Origin: Rhodonellum psychrophilum GCM71 = DSM 17998
GTDB lineage: Bacteria; Bacteroidota; Bacteroidia; Cytophagales; Cyclobacteriaceae
Direction: 5' to 3'
Assembly: GCF_000381545.1 (NCBI RefSeq)
Contig: NZ_KB906690.1
Span: forward strand, 1-64,000
Length of the DNA: 64,000 nucleotides
This document shows positions 44,733 to 54,195 of this stretch, one piece after another (position 1 is the first letter of the stretch; each line of letters opens with the position of its first letter). The notes under the pieces are model-generated. The model searched no databases. It was not told the origin of the DNA and saw only the letters and a list, made by a program, of their open reading frames with translations. The position numbers and the translations under genes were made by a program.

Positions 44733-45764
44733 ATGAATCGATTTTTAGCTTTGCTTCTGATTTTTTTCATTTCAGGCTCCGACATTTGCGCTTGGGGATT
44801 TTTTGCTCATCGGAGGATCAATCGGCTCGCCATTTTTTCACTTCCCCCAGAAATGATAGGCTTCTTCAAGGCCAATATTCAATTTATCACCGAGAATGCC
44901 ATCAACCCGGACAGACGCCGGTATGCTGTCATGGGTGAAGCCGAAAAACATTTTATCGATGCCGATAATTATGGAGACAGCGCCGTGTACAAACTGCCCA
45001 GATATTGGCCTCAGGCGCTCGAATCCTTCACCAAAGAGGAATTGAGGCAACATGGAATCGGCCCCTGGAACGCTTACCATGTCAAAATACAGTTGACGGA
45101 GGCTTTTAAGAAAAAAGACACCAAGGCAATCCTGCGGCTTGCCGCCGACTTGGGCCATTATATCGCCGACATCAATGTACCCCTTCACACCACCAAGAAC
45201 TACAACGGACAGCTAACCGGCCAAAATGGTATCCATGCCTTTTGGGAAAGCCGGGTTCCGGAACTGCTCTCCGATGATTTTGATTTTTTTGTGGGACAAG
45301 CCGAATATCTTCCCTCTCCCCAACTCACCGCTTGGCAAGCAGTGATCAACGCACATGCCGCACTGGACAGCGTTCTCAATTTTGAAAGAATCCTGAGCGA
45401 GAAATTTCCCGATGACAAAAAATACAGCTTCGAAGAGAGGGGTGGAATCAACACCAGAGTGTATTCAAAGCCCTTCACGATTGCTTACAACGAGATGCTC
45501 AACGGACAGATCGAAAGGCAAATGCAAAACTCCATCAAGATGATTGCTGATTTTTGGTACACCGCTTGGGTTGACGCCGGACAACCCGATTTGAACTCCC
45601 TTCTGAAATCGCCCATCGAGGGCATGAAGGAGACTTTCGACCCAAAAGAACAATTGGAAATCCGGGAGCACGAAGGATTGTCCTCAACCGATCCTCAAAA
45701 TGAAACCCGAAGATCATTCGTCAGGTCCATGTGGAGCGCTTCACCCCCAAAAACAACAGAATAA
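44733..45764 (+). CDS. zinc-dependent phospholipase C / S1-P1 nuclease-like protein
   Basis: A 343-residue exported protein. The signal peptide ends at Ala20 so that the mature chain begins with Trp21 (WGFFAHRRIN), the residue whose amino group binds zinc in this superfamily. Other ligands are seen in DLGHYIADINVPLHT and NGIHAFWES. The fold includes phospholipase C and S1/P1 nuclease; which activity applies is not clear. It is convergent with the downstream aminotransferase, with stop codons only two bases apart and no terminator between them. Confidence 0.82.
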   Translation: MNRFLALLLIFFISGSDICAWGFFAHRRINRLAIFSLPPEMIGFFKANIQFITENAINPDRRRYAVMGEAEKHFIDADNYGDSAVYKLPRYWPQALESFTKEELRQHGIGPWNAYHVKIQLTEAFKKKDTKAILRLAADLGHYIADINVPLHTTKNYNGQLTGQNGIHAFWESRVPELLSDDFDFFVGQAEYLPSPQLTAWQAVINAHAALDSVLNFERILSEKFPDDKKYSFEERGGINTRVYSKPFTIAYNEMLNGQIERQMQNSIKMIADFWYTAWVDAGQPDLNSLLKSPIEGMKETFDPKEQLEIREHEGLSSTDPQNETRRSFVRSMWSASPPKTTE

Positions 45765-45766
45765 AA

Positions 45767-47089
45767 TTAGGCCATCTGCTTTTTGTGCGACTGCAGATAA
45801 AATTGGATGGCCTTGGACAGTTGATGGAAGGTATCCCTAAAAACTTCCTCATCCTCCTCAAGCAAGGTCACTCTAAATCCTCTCAAATCGGAACAAAAAG
45901 AACTGATCGGCACCACGCAAATCTTGGTGGCAGCCAAAAGGTAATACACAAAACGCTTGTCCAGTGGCATGGCTGTATCTTTCAACCACTCACTCAAAAG
46001 CCCTTGCACCTTTGAGTCGGTGATGGGCAAATATTGGTTGGGATCTAAAAAGCTTTCATCGAATACGATGGTATTGTAAAACGCCCCTTGTGTGGGATTG
46101 AACTTGATCCCGGGAATATCACCCAGGACCTCCTTCATGATTTGGCTTCGCCTGCCGATCCGCTCGTTGGCATCCTGCCGGTAAGCTGCATAATCCGGAT
46201 GGGTCATAATCCTGGGAATGGCAAGCTGTGGCAGAATCGTTGAGCAGACCTCAATCATTTTGGCATTTTCCAAGGTCTGACAGAGCTTGTTGAATTCCAA
46301 AGAAGCCCCTCTGTTGTAAAATTCCATCCAGCCACATCGGGAACCTGGCCAAGGAAACTCCTTGGAAATACCCTTCAGCGAAATAGAAGGCAAGTCACCC
46401 GCAACTTCTGCAAGGGAAACTGCTTTTATACCATTATAAGTGATGTTTTGATAGATTTCATCCGCAATCAGCAGCAAACGAAATTCACGCGCAATTTTAA
46501 CGAAGTCCTCCAAGACCTCCTTGGGATATACCATGCCAGTCGGGTTATCCGGATTGATGATCAGGATCCCAACGATGGAGGGGTTGTATTTCACCTTATT
46601 ATAAAGATCCTCCATATCGGGAAGCCATTGGTTATCCGGATCGAGTTTATAAGTGATCGGAGCAGTATTGGCGTGGGCGGCTTCGGCGGAGCTGTGCGTG
46701 CTGTAAGCCGGTGAAGGGCCTATGATCCTGGCCGTCGGAATCAAGAATTGATACAATTTGGCGATGGCATCACCCAAGCCATTAAAGAAGAGAATATCTT
46801 CGGCGGAGATTTGAACGCCTTGCTTTTGGTTGTTCAGTCCCGCTAGAAATTGCCTGGTTTCAAGGACGCCCTTGGAATCTGCATAGCCGTAGGATTTGTC
46901 CTGGCCAACAAGGTCAGAAACAATTTCCTTCATCCAAACGGGCACCACATTGTGTTTTTGGATGGGATCGCCGATATTTTCCCAGGTGATTTCATAGCCG
47001 AGTTGTTCGATCATCCGGGCTTTTTTTACGATGCCCCTGATCTCATAATTCAACTCTTCTGCTCCCGGTCTCAATAGCAATTGTCTCAT
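45767..47089 (-). CDS. class I PLP-dependent aminotransferase
   Basis: A 440-residue aminotransferase. The PLP lysine is about Lys243 in LKGISKEFPWPGSRCGW, with NPDNPTG (Asn182) and ADEIYQ upstream. The N-terminal RPGAEELNYEIRGIVKKARMIEQLG and GDPIQKH are typical of a group that includes alanine and other broad aminotransferases. The PWPGSR motif differs from the usual SKxxxxxGWRxG in that a cysteine-glycine-tryptophan follows. The start is the ATG at 47089, as a longer frame adds only a hydrophobic stretch. Substrate not assigned. Confidence 0.88.
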   Translation of the reverse strand: MRQLLLRPGAEELNYEIRGIVKKARMIEQLGYEITWENIGDPIQKHNVVPVWMKEIVSDLVGQDKSYGYADSKGVLETRQFLAGLNNQKQGVQISAEDILFFNGLGDAIAKLYQFLIPTARIIGPSPAYSTHSSAEAAHANTAPITYKLDPDNQWLPDMEDLYNKVKYNPSIVGILIINPDNPTGMVYPKEVLEDFVKIAREFRLLLIADEIYQNITYNGIKAVSLAEVAGDLPSISLKGISKEFPWPGSRCGWMEFYNRGASLEFNKLCQTLENAKMIEVCSTILPQLAIPRIMTHPDYAAYRQDANERIGRRSQIMKEVLGDIPGIKFNPTQGAFYNTIVFDESFLDPNQYLPITDSKVQGLLSEWLKDTAMPLDKRFVYYLLAATKICVVPISSFCSDLRGFRVTLLEEDEEVFRDTFHQLSKAIQFYLQSHKKQMA

Positions 47090-47195
47090 ACACCTGATGT
47101 TTTGGATTATGAAGCAAATAAACAAAAAAGGCAGGGAATGATTGTTGATTCTTTAAAAAAGATACGATTTGATTGGAATATCGGGAAAGGGCTTA

Positions 47196-47218
47196 GGTCA
47201 AAGCCCGAAGACTTGAAC
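47196..47218 (+). repeat. diverged copy of the short hairpin repeat
   Basis: GGTCAAAGCCCGAAGACTTG and three more bases resemble the unit at 47606-47629 with a few changes. Confidence 0.5.
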
Positions 47219-47408
47219 GAAACAGATCGATAAGAAATCCTTTTTTTTGGGACAATAAAATCAATATTTTACTTTTGGTTTGTGACAAATCAAAAAGTGT
47301 GTATGGCCAGGCTTGTCGGAGAAAAGGTTAAAACTAAAAGGATCGTGTTTTAATCATATGCTTTTGAGTTTTTATTCCAAAGCTGTGCTATACATTCCCT
47401 ATTCAGCC

Positions 47409-47545
47409 TGAAATTTCTTGATAATCAGACTTTGCTTATTTTTTTGACTCTACCAAGTCGCTTATTTGCCTTATTCCTCAAAGAGTCTGGTTTTCTTGCG
47501 GCTTAATCCCCATAAGATTATCTAATGCATATTTCGCATTAAATC
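47409..47545 (+). repeat. dispersed intergenic repeat, copy B
   Basis: Aligns to copy A across TTGATAATCAGAC, GACTCTACCAAGTCG, GCCTTATTC, TCTGGTTTTCTTGCGG and CTAATGCATATTTCGCATTA. It is in plus orientation, between the 5' end of the aminotransferase and the 3' end of a small membrane-protein gene. Confidence 0.7.
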
Positions 47546-47605
47546 GAGCAATTTGTTATTTGAAAAATTGCCGGGGCATGCTTAGTGTTGGATCTAATAA
47601 AAAAT

Positions 47606-47647
47606 GGTCCAAGTCTGAAGACTTGAACCATTCTGAAGACTTGAACC
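47606..47647 (+). repeat. 42-bp direct repeat, left copy
   Basis: A hairpin unit (CAAGTCT, GA, AGACTTG) flanked by GGTC and AACC, followed by a half unit TTCTGAAGACTTGAACC. It is nearly identical (one mismatch seen) to 47928-47969. The two copies bracket a 64-codon gene. Confidence 0.75.
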
Positions 47648-47673
47648 AATCCGAGAATTGAAATTCATGAAAA

Positions 47674-47868
47674 TCATTTCGACTTCATTTCCTTCTCTTT
47701 CTTTTTAAACTCCCAAACTAAAAAGAGGAAATTAGCCAAAAGCATGAAAATCATAGATACCCATATCGCTCCCTTGATGCTGCCCAGATAGGGATAACCT
47801 AAGTAGTGTGGCGCCAAGATGGCTGCATGTATCGCTATGGCTATATGTAAGACTCTCTTGTTCATCAA
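47674..47868 (-). CDS. small two-helix membrane protein
   Basis: A 64-residue protein with two hydrophobic segments (about 7-22 and 33-53) and a basic tail (FKKKEKEMKSK). It has no recognised family, and the first two residues are both Met, so the start could be one codon later. It is bracketed by the 42-bp direct repeats, and it is on the same strand as ettA upstream. Coding status is plausible from its clean membrane-protein layout but not certain. Confidence 0.55.
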   Translation of the reverse strand: MMNKRVLHIAIAIHAAILAPHYLGYPYLGSIKGAIWVSMIFMLLANFLFLVWEFKKKEKEMKSK

Positions 47869-47889
47869 ATTGAAATTTCAAAAGGAAGT

Positions 47890-47910
47890 CAAAGTCTGAA
47901 GACTTGAATT
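47890..47910 (+). repeat. short hairpin repeat, extra unit
   Basis: CAAAGTCTGAAGACTTGAAT and one more base, a partial copy of the same unit just inside the right direct repeat. Confidence 0.6.
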
Positions 47911-47927
47911 ATCGCAATATTACACTT

Positions 47928-47969
47928 GGTCCAAGTCTGAAGACTTGAACCATTCCGAAGACTTGAACC
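47928..47969 (+). repeat. 42-bp direct repeat, right copy
   Basis: Same unit and half unit as at 47606-47647, with C in place of T in TTCCGAAGACTTGAACC. It ends five bases before the ettA stop codon. Confidence 0.75.
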
Positions 47970-47974
47970 TAGTG

Positions 47975-49654
47975 TTACTTCAGCTTTTTGTACTTAATCC
48001 GCTTTGGCGTCACGTCACCCAATCGTTTTTTCTTGTTTTCTTCGTAATCGGAGAAGTTTCCTTCAAACCAATATACCTGAGAATCTCCCTCAAAAGCGAG
48101 GATGTGTGTACAAATCCTATCCAAGAACCATCTGTCGTGGGAAATCACCACTGCACAGCCGCCGAAATTCTCAAGGGCCTCTTCAAGGGCTCTCAACGTG
48201 TTCACATCCAAATCATTGGTTGGCTCATCCAGAAGGAGTAAATTACCACCTTCCTTAAGCGTCATGGCCAGGTGCACACGGTTTCTTTCGCCACCGGAAA
48301 GGCTACCTACTTTTTTCTCCTGATCAGCTCCTCCGAAATTGAATTTGCTCACATAGGCTCTGGAATTCATTTCCTTGTTGCCCAGTTTGATGATCTCGTT
48401 GCCTCCGGAGATACTCTCGTACACCGACTTGTTGGGGTCGAGATTGTCATGTTCCTGGTCCACATAGGCCAATTGGACGGTCTCTCCTACTTCGAAATGT
48501 CCTGCGTCTGCTTTTTCTTTTCCGGTGATCAACTTAAACAGGGTTGACTTACCTGCTCCATTGGGCCCGATGATCCCGACGATTCCACCTTGGGGAAGAT
48601 TGAAGGAAAGATTGTCGAACAGCAGTTTGTCTCCATAGGCTTTGGAAACTCCGTTGACCTCGATCACTTTGGAACCCAACCTTGGTCCAGGCGGGATGTA
48701 CAGTTCCAACTTGGCTTCTTTCTCTTTCCCTTCGTCGCTGACGAGTTTGTCATAAGCGCTCAATCTCGCCTTTCCTTTGGCTTGACGGGCTTTCGGAGTC
48801 ATCCGAATCCACTCGAGTTCACGTTCCAAAGTTTTCTGACGCTTGGATTCCGTTTTCTCTTCCTGCTTTAAGCGTTGCTGCTTTTGGTCCAACCAAGAGG
48901 AGTAATTTCCTTTCCAGGGAATCCCTTCGCCCCTGTCCAACTCCAAAATCCAACCGGCCACATTGTCCAAAAAGTACCTGTCGTGGGTCACGGCGATCAC
49001 GGTTCCTTTGTATTGTTGCAAATGCTGCTCCAGCCAAAGCACGGATTCTGCATCAAGATGGTTGGTGGGTTCATCCAGAAGCAACACATCAGGTTCCTGC
49101 AGCAAAAGTCTGCATAAGGCCACCCTTCTTTTTTCTCCTCCCGAAAGATTGCCCACAAGAGCATCGCTTGGCGGGAGACGCAAGGCGTCCATGGCCTTTT
49201 CCAAGACAAGATCCAGTTCCCAGGCATTGGCTGCATCGATCTTGGCTTGGACTTCTCCTTGCTTGTCGATAAGCTTGTCCATGGCATCGGGATCATCCAT
49301 CAAGGCAGGATCCATGAATTTCTCGTTGATTTCCTCAAACTCCTTGAGCAAAGCGATGGTTGCCGAAACGGCTTCCTCCACAATCTCCTTGACGGTCTTG
49401 GTGGGATCCAGCTTGGGCTCCTGCTCGAGCATGCCCACGGTATAGCCCGGTGACCAGACCACATCGCCTTGGAATTCCTTGTCCATCCCTGCAATGATCT
49501 TCAGCAAGGAACTTTTACCAGACCCGTTTAGACCCAAAACACCAATTTTGGCTCCATAAAAAAATGATAGATAAATGTCTTTTAAAACTTTCTTCTGTGG
49601 AGGGTAGATTTTTGAAACCCCCGACATTGAAAATATGATTTTCTCAGCGCTCAT
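47975..49654 (-). CDS. ettA: energy-dependent translational throttle protein EttA (ABC-F)
   Basis: A 559-residue ABC-F protein. Walker A sites are LNGSGKSS and PNGAGKST, signatures [16 protein letters not shown] and [16 protein letters not shown], Walker [12 protein letters not shown] and [11 protein letters not shown]. The start [36 protein letters not shown] and the arm region after [15 protein letters not shown] match the EttA subgroup. It binds the ribosomal E site and slows the first elongation step when ADP is high. It is divergent from the DUF349 gene. Confidence 0.93.
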   Translation of the reverse strand: MSAEKIIFSMSGVSKIYPPQKKVLKDIYLSFFYGAKIGVLGLNGSGKSSLLKIIAGMDKEFQGDVVWSPGYTVGMLEQEPKLDPTKTVKEIVEEAVSATIALLKEFEEINEKFMDPALMDDPDAMDKLIDKQGEVQAKIDAANAWELDLVLEKAMDALRLPPSDALVGNLSGGEKRRVALCRLLLQEPDVLLLDEPTNHLDAESVLWLEQHLQQYKGTVIAVTHDRYFLDNVAGWILELDRGEGIPWKGNYSSWLDQKQQRLKQEEKTESKRQKTLERELEWIRMTPKARQAKGKARLSAYDKLVSDEGKEKEAKLELYIPPGPRLGSKVIEVNGVSKAYGDKLLFDNLSFNLPQGGIVGIIGPNGAGKSTLFKLITGKEKADAGHFEVGETVQLAYVDQEHDNLDPNKSVYESISGGNEIIKLGNKEMNSRAYVSKFNFGGADQEKKVGSLSGGERNRVHLAMTLKEGGNLLLLDEPTNDLDVNTLRALEEALENFGGCAVVISHDRWFLDRICTHILAFEGDSQVYWFEGNFSDYEENKKKRLGDVTPKRIKYKKLK

Positions 49655-49784
49655 AAATTATTGTTTTTCAACTCACAAAATTGCAAAAACAAAGATGGCA
49701 AAAAAACCCCTTTCTTAGGATTAATCCTTTTGAATTAATTAATTTGCAAAAAACTAAAGAACAGCCACTACCTATTAAATCGCA

Positions 49785-51032
49785 ATGGAGCATCCGTACG
49801 GATACATTAAGGACAACAAAGTATTTTTGAAGGGATTTCTAAACCAACCCGATAGGGTCATCGGGGAAGTAAAAGAGGATGAAACCTCTACCCTCAAGTA
49901 CTTCGAAGAAAGATTTTCAACCATAAAGAGTAAGGTTGACAATCTCAAAAAAGACATCGAGGAAAATCAAAACAAAGGCTCTTTCCTGATGAAACTGATT
50001 CATCTGAAGGAATCCTTGTTGCAATATGACGCACTGGGAGACTTTGTGCCCATGATCGAGGACCTCAACCAACTCGAATCCTTCCTGGAGGACATCATCA
50101 AAAAAAACAGGGAGCGCAATCTCGAAATCAAAAAAGGACTGATCTTGGAAGCTGAGGCAATCAAGGACGATACCGACTGGAAGAAAACCACTGAGGAATT
50201 CAAAAGCCTCAAGACCCGCTGGATCAAAACAGGATCTGTAGAAAAGGAATACGAAGAGGATCTTGAAACCACATTTAATGACATCATTGATTCCTTTTTT
50301 GACAACAGAAAACAATTTTTCGAAGGACTGGCTCTGCAAGCCGAGGAAAACATAAAGGTCTACGAATCCCTTGTGGCGCAAGCCCAAGATGCTTTTAACA
50401 TGGCGGATGCAAAGCGGGCCTTTGAGATCAGCAAGAAAATTCAAAAACAATGGAAGGAATCCGGAAAGGTTCCCGCTGACAAAAGACAGCCACTTTGGGA
50501 TGAGTTTTCCAAAATAAACAACAGAATCTTCAGCAGGTACAAAAGGACCATCCAGTCCATGCCGCAGCTCAGTCCCAGGGACTTCATGCGAAAACTGGAG
50601 TCGATGAACGAAGAGATGAAAAAATTATCCCTTCAGGAAGCAACGCCATCGGTACAGGCTGCCGCAAAAAAAATTCAGGCGGAATGGAGGAATTTGCCGC
50701 CGAGCAAACCCAAGGAAGCCAATCTGGTCATGCGCTCCTTCATCTTCTCCACCGAAGTAGTATTTGAAAAAGCCTTTTTGGACAAATTGGCCACCTCCAA
50801 AAATTCAGACTTCGACAAAAAGCCAATTGCTGAACAAAAACAGATCAAATCTACCATCCTGAAAGACCTCATTCATCGGGACCAAACCGAACTGGAAACC
50901 ATCAAAGGGAACGCGGAAAATTTCAAATCACAGGAAAGCGATTTTGAAATCATGATGAAAAGAAAGTTAAGTGCTTATAAAAGAAAGGTTGATGTAAAAA
51001 ATTTTATATTGAAGGAACTTTCAAACAAATAA
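49785..51032 (+). CDS. DUF349 domain protein
   Basis: A 415-residue, highly charged helical protein with three or more DUF349-like units of about 70 residues, each with a W-K pattern such as DDTDWKKTTEEFKSLKTRWIKTG, KKIQKQWKESGKVP and KKIQAEWRNLPPSKP. Long helices point to an extended or coiled-coil shape. DUF349 proteins have no settled role; links to cell wall and growth control are suggested in other phyla. It is followed by a small DUF2795 gene with its own promoter. Confidence 0.85.
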   Translation: MEHPYGYIKDNKVFLKGFLNQPDRVIGEVKEDETSTLKYFEERFSTIKSKVDNLKKDIEENQNKGSFLMKLIHLKESLLQYDALGDFVPMIEDLNQLESFLEDIIKKNRERNLEIKKGLILEAEAIKDDTDWKKTTEEFKSLKTRWIKTGSVEKEYEEDLETTFNDIIDSFFDNRKQFFEGLALQAEENIKVYESLVAQAQDAFNMADAKRAFEISKKIQKQWKESGKVPADKRQPLWDEFSKINNRIFSRYKRTIQSMPQLSPRDFMRKLESMNEEMKKLSLQEATPSVQAAAKKIQAEWRNLPPSKPKEANLVMRSFIFSTEVVFEKAFLDKLATSKNSDFDKKPIAEQKQIKSTILKDLIHRDQTELETIKGNAENFKSQESDFEIMMKRKLSAYKRKVDVKNFILKELSNK

Positions 51033-51043
51033 TCAGTTAAAGA

Positions 51044-51072
51044 TTGATAATTAAAAACAATTTCTATTTTTG
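51044..51072 (+). promoter_or_regulatory. promoter of the DUF2795 gene
   Basis: TTG (51044-51046), an 18-base spacer and TATTTTTG (51065-51072). Confidence 0.68.
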
Positions 51073-51109
51073 CAACCCGTAAAGCCGGTAAACAATAAAT
51101 AAAGACACT

Positions 51110-51331
51110 ATGTATTGGACATTAGAACTTGCGTCTTATCTAGAAGATGCACCCTGGCCTGCTACCAAGGACGAATTGATAGATTTTGCGATCCGCTCCG
51201 GGGCTCCTTTGGAGGTTGTAGAAAACCTTCAGGAACTGGAAGATGATGGTGAGCCATATGAGAATATAGAAGAGATTTGGCCAGATTATCCTACCAAAGA
51301 CGATTTCTTTTTCAATGAGGATGAATATTAA
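51110..51331 (+). CDS. DUF2795 family small acidic protein
   Basis: A 73-residue, very acidic protein of the DUF2795 family. The core LASYLEDAPWPATKDELIDFAIRSGAPLEVVENLQEL resembles a small helix-turn-helix-like domain, and the tail is rich in Asp and Glu. Such proteins are widespread and of unknown role. It has a clear promoter and a strong terminator, so it is an independent gene. Confidence 0.88.
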   Translation: MYWTLELASYLEDAPWPATKDELIDFAIRSGAPLEVVENLQELEDDGEPYENIEEIWPDYPTKDDFFFNEDEY

Positions 51332-51334
51332 ATA

Positions 51335-51367
51335 AAAAATGACCCCAAACACATTGGGGTCATTTTT
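51335..51367 (+). terminator. terminator of the DUF2795 gene
   Basis: Stem of AAAAATGACCCCAA (51335-51348) and TTGGGGTCATTTTT (51354-51367) with a five-base loop and T run. Confidence 0.88.
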
Positions 51368-51388
51368 TATTGTACCCTATCCTGAAGT

Positions 51389-51508
51389 ACAATCCCAAAT
51401 ACGCATTGGATTTCCCAATGGGGGTGGAAGCTGAAAGTAAATCAGGCTATTGGGAGAATAAGGAATATCACCGAATTGATAAAGTAAATAAAGACTGAGT
51501 ATTAAGCA
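51389..51508 (-). repeat. dispersed intergenic repeat, copy D
   Basis: The minus strand reads CTTAATACTCAGTC, AATTCGG, then CCTTATTCTCCCAATAGCCT with GATTT, and CCCATTGGGAAATCCAATGC, very close to copy A. It lies between the 3' ends of two convergent genes. Confidence 0.75.
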
Positions 51509-51611
51509 TTTTTAGGTCAGAATGGGCTGGCAATGCATCACACGGATTCAAGCCAAGAAATCACCGCTTTTTCCCAACACCTTTTAAGGGTATCGATAAC
51601 TTCCCTCTTCC

Positions 51612-52352
51612 CTAAATCCCCAACACCGCCTTCAATTTCGGGAACCCAGTCTTGCTAACCGGGATTTGTTTGCCGTCCCTGAGAATCAAGAGATAACCGT
51701 CTTTTTCATAACTCTCTATTTTCGTGATCTCAGCTATTTTGACAATGTAGGAACGGTGGACCCTCACGAAAACATCGGGATTGAGTGTGGATTCAAAAAA
51801 TCTCATCGTTTTATTTTTCAGAAACTTCCCTTCCTGGGTATGGACATTCACATAGTCATCATTGCCCTCAAAATATTTAATGTCTTGGACAGGAATGATT
51901 TTGATTTCGTTTTTGACCTTCAATACTACCCTACTGGAATACCCTTCGGAAGGCAGCGCATTGGATTCCATCAATTCTTTTAAGGAGGATTTGGATTCCA
52001 ACTGGAGGAATTTGGCGATCGCCTTAGAAAATCTTTCCTTCGGAAAAGGCTTCAACAAATAATCCACGGCATGTGCATCGAAAGCCTTGAGCGCATACTC
52101 GTCAAAAGCCGTGGTGAAAATGACGGATGGAGGTTCGTCAAGCAACTCCAACATCTCGAAGCCATTGATCTTGGGCATTTGTACATCCAAAAATATCAAT
52201 TCGGGCTGGTACTCCTGAATTGCCTTGATCCCTTCGAAGCCATCCACGCAGATTTTCAACACTTCAAAATCGGGATAATCCGAAAGGTATTCCTTGACAA
52301 TCTGTGCAGCCAAAGGCTCATCATCAATTATGAGGATTGGAATCATGGGCAT
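51612..52352 (-). CDS. LytTR family response regulator
   Basis: A 246-residue regulator: receiver domain (5-120) with phospho-acceptor Asp56 in LIFLDVQMPK and Lys in YLLKPF, then a LytTR DNA-binding domain (about 140-245: IIPVQDIKYFEGNDDYVNVHTQEG and FVRVHRSYIVKI). It overlaps the 3' end of the sensor kinase gene by 29 bases and is surely its partner. Target promoters are not known; autoregulation is possible. Confidence 0.93.
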   Translation of the reverse strand: MPMIPILIIDDEPLAAQIVKEYLSDYPDFEVLKICVDGFEGIKAIQEYQPELIFLDVQMPKINGFEMLELLDEPPSVIFTTAFDEYALKAFDAHAVDYLLKPFPKERFSKAIAKFLQLESKSSLKELMESNALPSEGYSSRVVLKVKNEIKIIPVQDIKYFEGNDDYVNVHTQEGKFLKNKTMRFFESTLNPDVFVRVHRSYIVKIAEITKIESYEKDGYLLILRDGKQIPVSKTGFPKLKAVLGI

Positions 52353-53388
52353 AGGGAATCTTTAACACAACTGAAAACTGACTTTGATTGACTACACAAT
52401 TTAAAAGATCGTGCCGTCCGAACAATAAATAAAGGCGCCTTTTTACGGCATCCAAGCCAAATCCCAGCCCATCGGCCGATACTCCAGCTTTAGGATCAAA
52501 TGGATTGGTAATGGTCATTTCCAAGTAAACACCAACATCCCGGATATTTAATTGGATATCCACGTCACCCATGGTGCCATACAAGCCATGCTTGACAGCA
52601 TTTTCCATAAGCGGCTGAAGCAACATTTGGGGGATTTTTATCGATTGGGTGTTTTCCTCCACTTGGAAATCCGCTTTTAACCTGTGGCCAAAACGCACCC
52701 GCTCAATATCCAAAAACAGCTGAAGGTAAGAAACCTCTTCCTGAACTGTCACCCACTTTTTTTCATCCTTCCGAATGGTCCCCCTGAGGAATCCGGATAG
52801 CTGGAAAATCATTTCCCTTGCCTTCTCCGGATTGCTCGCAATCAAGGCACTGATGGAATTGAGACTATTGAAAAGAAAATGGGGTTGCAGCTGCTGGCGC
52901 AATTGGTGAAGTTCTGCCTCCTTGGACATCTTCATGATCATTTCTTCCCGCTGCCGGGTTTTTAGCTGATCTTCCAATCTCCCCGCAATAACCAACAAGA
53001 GCGCGCATGCCGAGAACAAAATCGAAACGATCGCTCCCCTAACCGCAAATGACTTTTCCAAAAACAAAAGGTACTCGGTTTGATCGGAGAAGAGTTGCTT
53101 GAGGCCAAAATGGCCCAGGTACAAAACCAAGATACTCATCACGAGTGGCAAAACGATGGCAAGCCAAGCATTGGAGCGTTGTGGCAAGTAAAACCTAAAC
53201 ACATTCTCCAGCAAAAACAAACCTCCAACTATCAGGGTCGTCTGCACAGCACTGTCCAAAAGAGCCAAATTGAAATTTGGCCCATACGATTGGATCAGTT
53301 TTGCGGAGGCTAAGATCCACAAGACCAAAACAAGGATGGATTTCAACCAACTCCCACCTTCCCTTTTGAAGAGTCCTGTGATCCCCAT
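52324..53388 (-). CDS. LytS/YehU-type sensor histidine kinase
   Basis: A 354-residue kinase with four hydrophobic segments in the first 136 residues, then a His_kinase domain with LQPHFLFNSLNSI (His170) and an ATPase domain with LLQPLMENAVKHG and DGLGFGLDAVKRRL. The membrane part has no recognised sensor domain, so the signal is likely membrane-linked. The gene overlaps its regulator and starts 12 bases after a LiaF-like protein gene, which may be a third component. Confidence 0.92.
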   Translation of the reverse strand: MGITGLFKREGGSWLKSILVLVLWILASAKLIQSYGPNFNLALLDSAVQTTLIVGGLFLLENVFRFYLPQRSNAWLAIVLPLVMSILVLYLGHFGLKQLFSDQTEYLLFLEKSFAVRGAIVSILFSACALLLVIAGRLEDQLKTRQREEMIMKMSKEAELHQLRQQLQPHFLFNSLNSISALIASNPEKAREMIFQLSGFLRGTIRKDEKKWVTVQEEVSYLQLFLDIERVRFGHRLKADFQVEENTQSIKIPQMLLQPLMENAVKHGLYGTMGDVDIQLNIRDVGVYLEMTITNPFDPKAGVSADGLGFGLDAVKRRLYLLFGRHDLLNCVVNQSQFSVVLKIPYAHDSNPHN

Positions 53389-53400
53389 TCTTCGTGAAGT

Positions 53401-54195
53401 TTAAAATGATTTGATTTCAAGCCCACCAAAAAAGATCGTCCCTTTGATTCTCAGAATCTTGGTCCCATCCGTTTTGGTCTGAGGATACATTCTTTTGTCC
53501 TCCACCCCGGCAAACATATTGGTCACATTGATCTGGATATCCCAGTGTGGCGGGACGATCAGCTTGATGCCTCCAAATGCCACTTCAACATCCAAAACCG
53601 CTGGCCCAGTCAAATCCGCCTGACTGAGATCAATATCAGTTCCACCAAAGATCGCAGATAATTTTCCGCCTTTGAATTTTTTGGAAAGCACCCTTTTTTG
53701 GATACCACAAAACATCGCCTGCGAATTGACGACATCACCGCCATCAACGTCTAAGTCCAATGAATTGATCGCATTTGGATCATCTGGGGTTAAAATTCCC
53801 GCGGAGTTGAATGCATTCTTTTCAAGAGATTGCTCCAACCCATTCCATTCCTTCCAGTTCGTCATACTGTTGGTTCTTCGGCTAAGGATGATAAAAAGCC
53901 CCAAAAAGATAAGACCTACAGGAAGGATGTATTGCTCGATCTCGACAGGAAGATTCAATTCCCTTTTCACCAAAAAGAAGGAGCCAAAAAGCAACATGAA
54001 TATCCCAAACCCACTTTTGAAATTATGTTTGATCAAAGTGATCACCCCAATGGCAATGAAGATCATCGGCCAGGAAAGAATCCAGCCAGGAATAAAAACC
54101 CCCATTTTCCTGAACAACAAAACTGCTCCAATTACGAGAATGATCAACCCTATCGTGAGATTCCCATTGTCATTTTGCGCTTTCTTTCTATTCAT
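53401..54195 (-). CDS. LiaF-like membrane protein
   Basis: A 264-residue protein with four short helices in the first 110 residues (DUF5668-like) and a C-terminal domain of the LiaF/DUF2154 type: KGGKLSAIFGGTDIDLSQADLTGPAVLDVEVAFGGIKLIVPPHWDI. LiaF proteins repress LiaRS-type envelope stress systems in Firmicutes. Here it is encoded directly before a LytS kinase and LytTR regulator, so a role as accessory or inhibitor of that kinase is reasonable inference. Confidence 0.85.
   Translation of the reverse strand: MNRKKAQNDNGNLTIGLIILVIGAVLLFRKMGVFIPGWILSWPMIFIAIGVITLIKHNFKSGFGIFMLLFGSFFLVKRELNLPVEIEQYILPVGLIFLGLFIILSRRTNSMTNWKEWNGLEQSLEKNAFNSAGILTPDDPNAINSLDLDVDGGDVVNSQAMFCGIQKRVLSKKFKGGKLSAIFGGTDIDLSQADLTGPAVLDVEVAFGGIKLIVPPHWDIQINVTNMFAGVEDKRMYPQTKTDGTKILRIKGTIFFGGLEIKSF

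Larger units (their letters stand above)
47090..47673. other. gene-free stretch with repeats
   Basis: About 580 bases upstream of the aminotransferase. No coding region is supported. It holds a diverged short repeat (47196-47218), copy B of the dispersed repeat (47409-47545) and the first 42-bp hairpin repeat (47606-47647). No clear promoter for the aminotransferase was found. Confidence 0.6.

Noticed and set aside
47196-47969. CRISPR array
   Set aside because: The short repeats are irregularly spaced, part of them are half units, and a gene lies between two copies; there are no uniform spacers and no cas genes.
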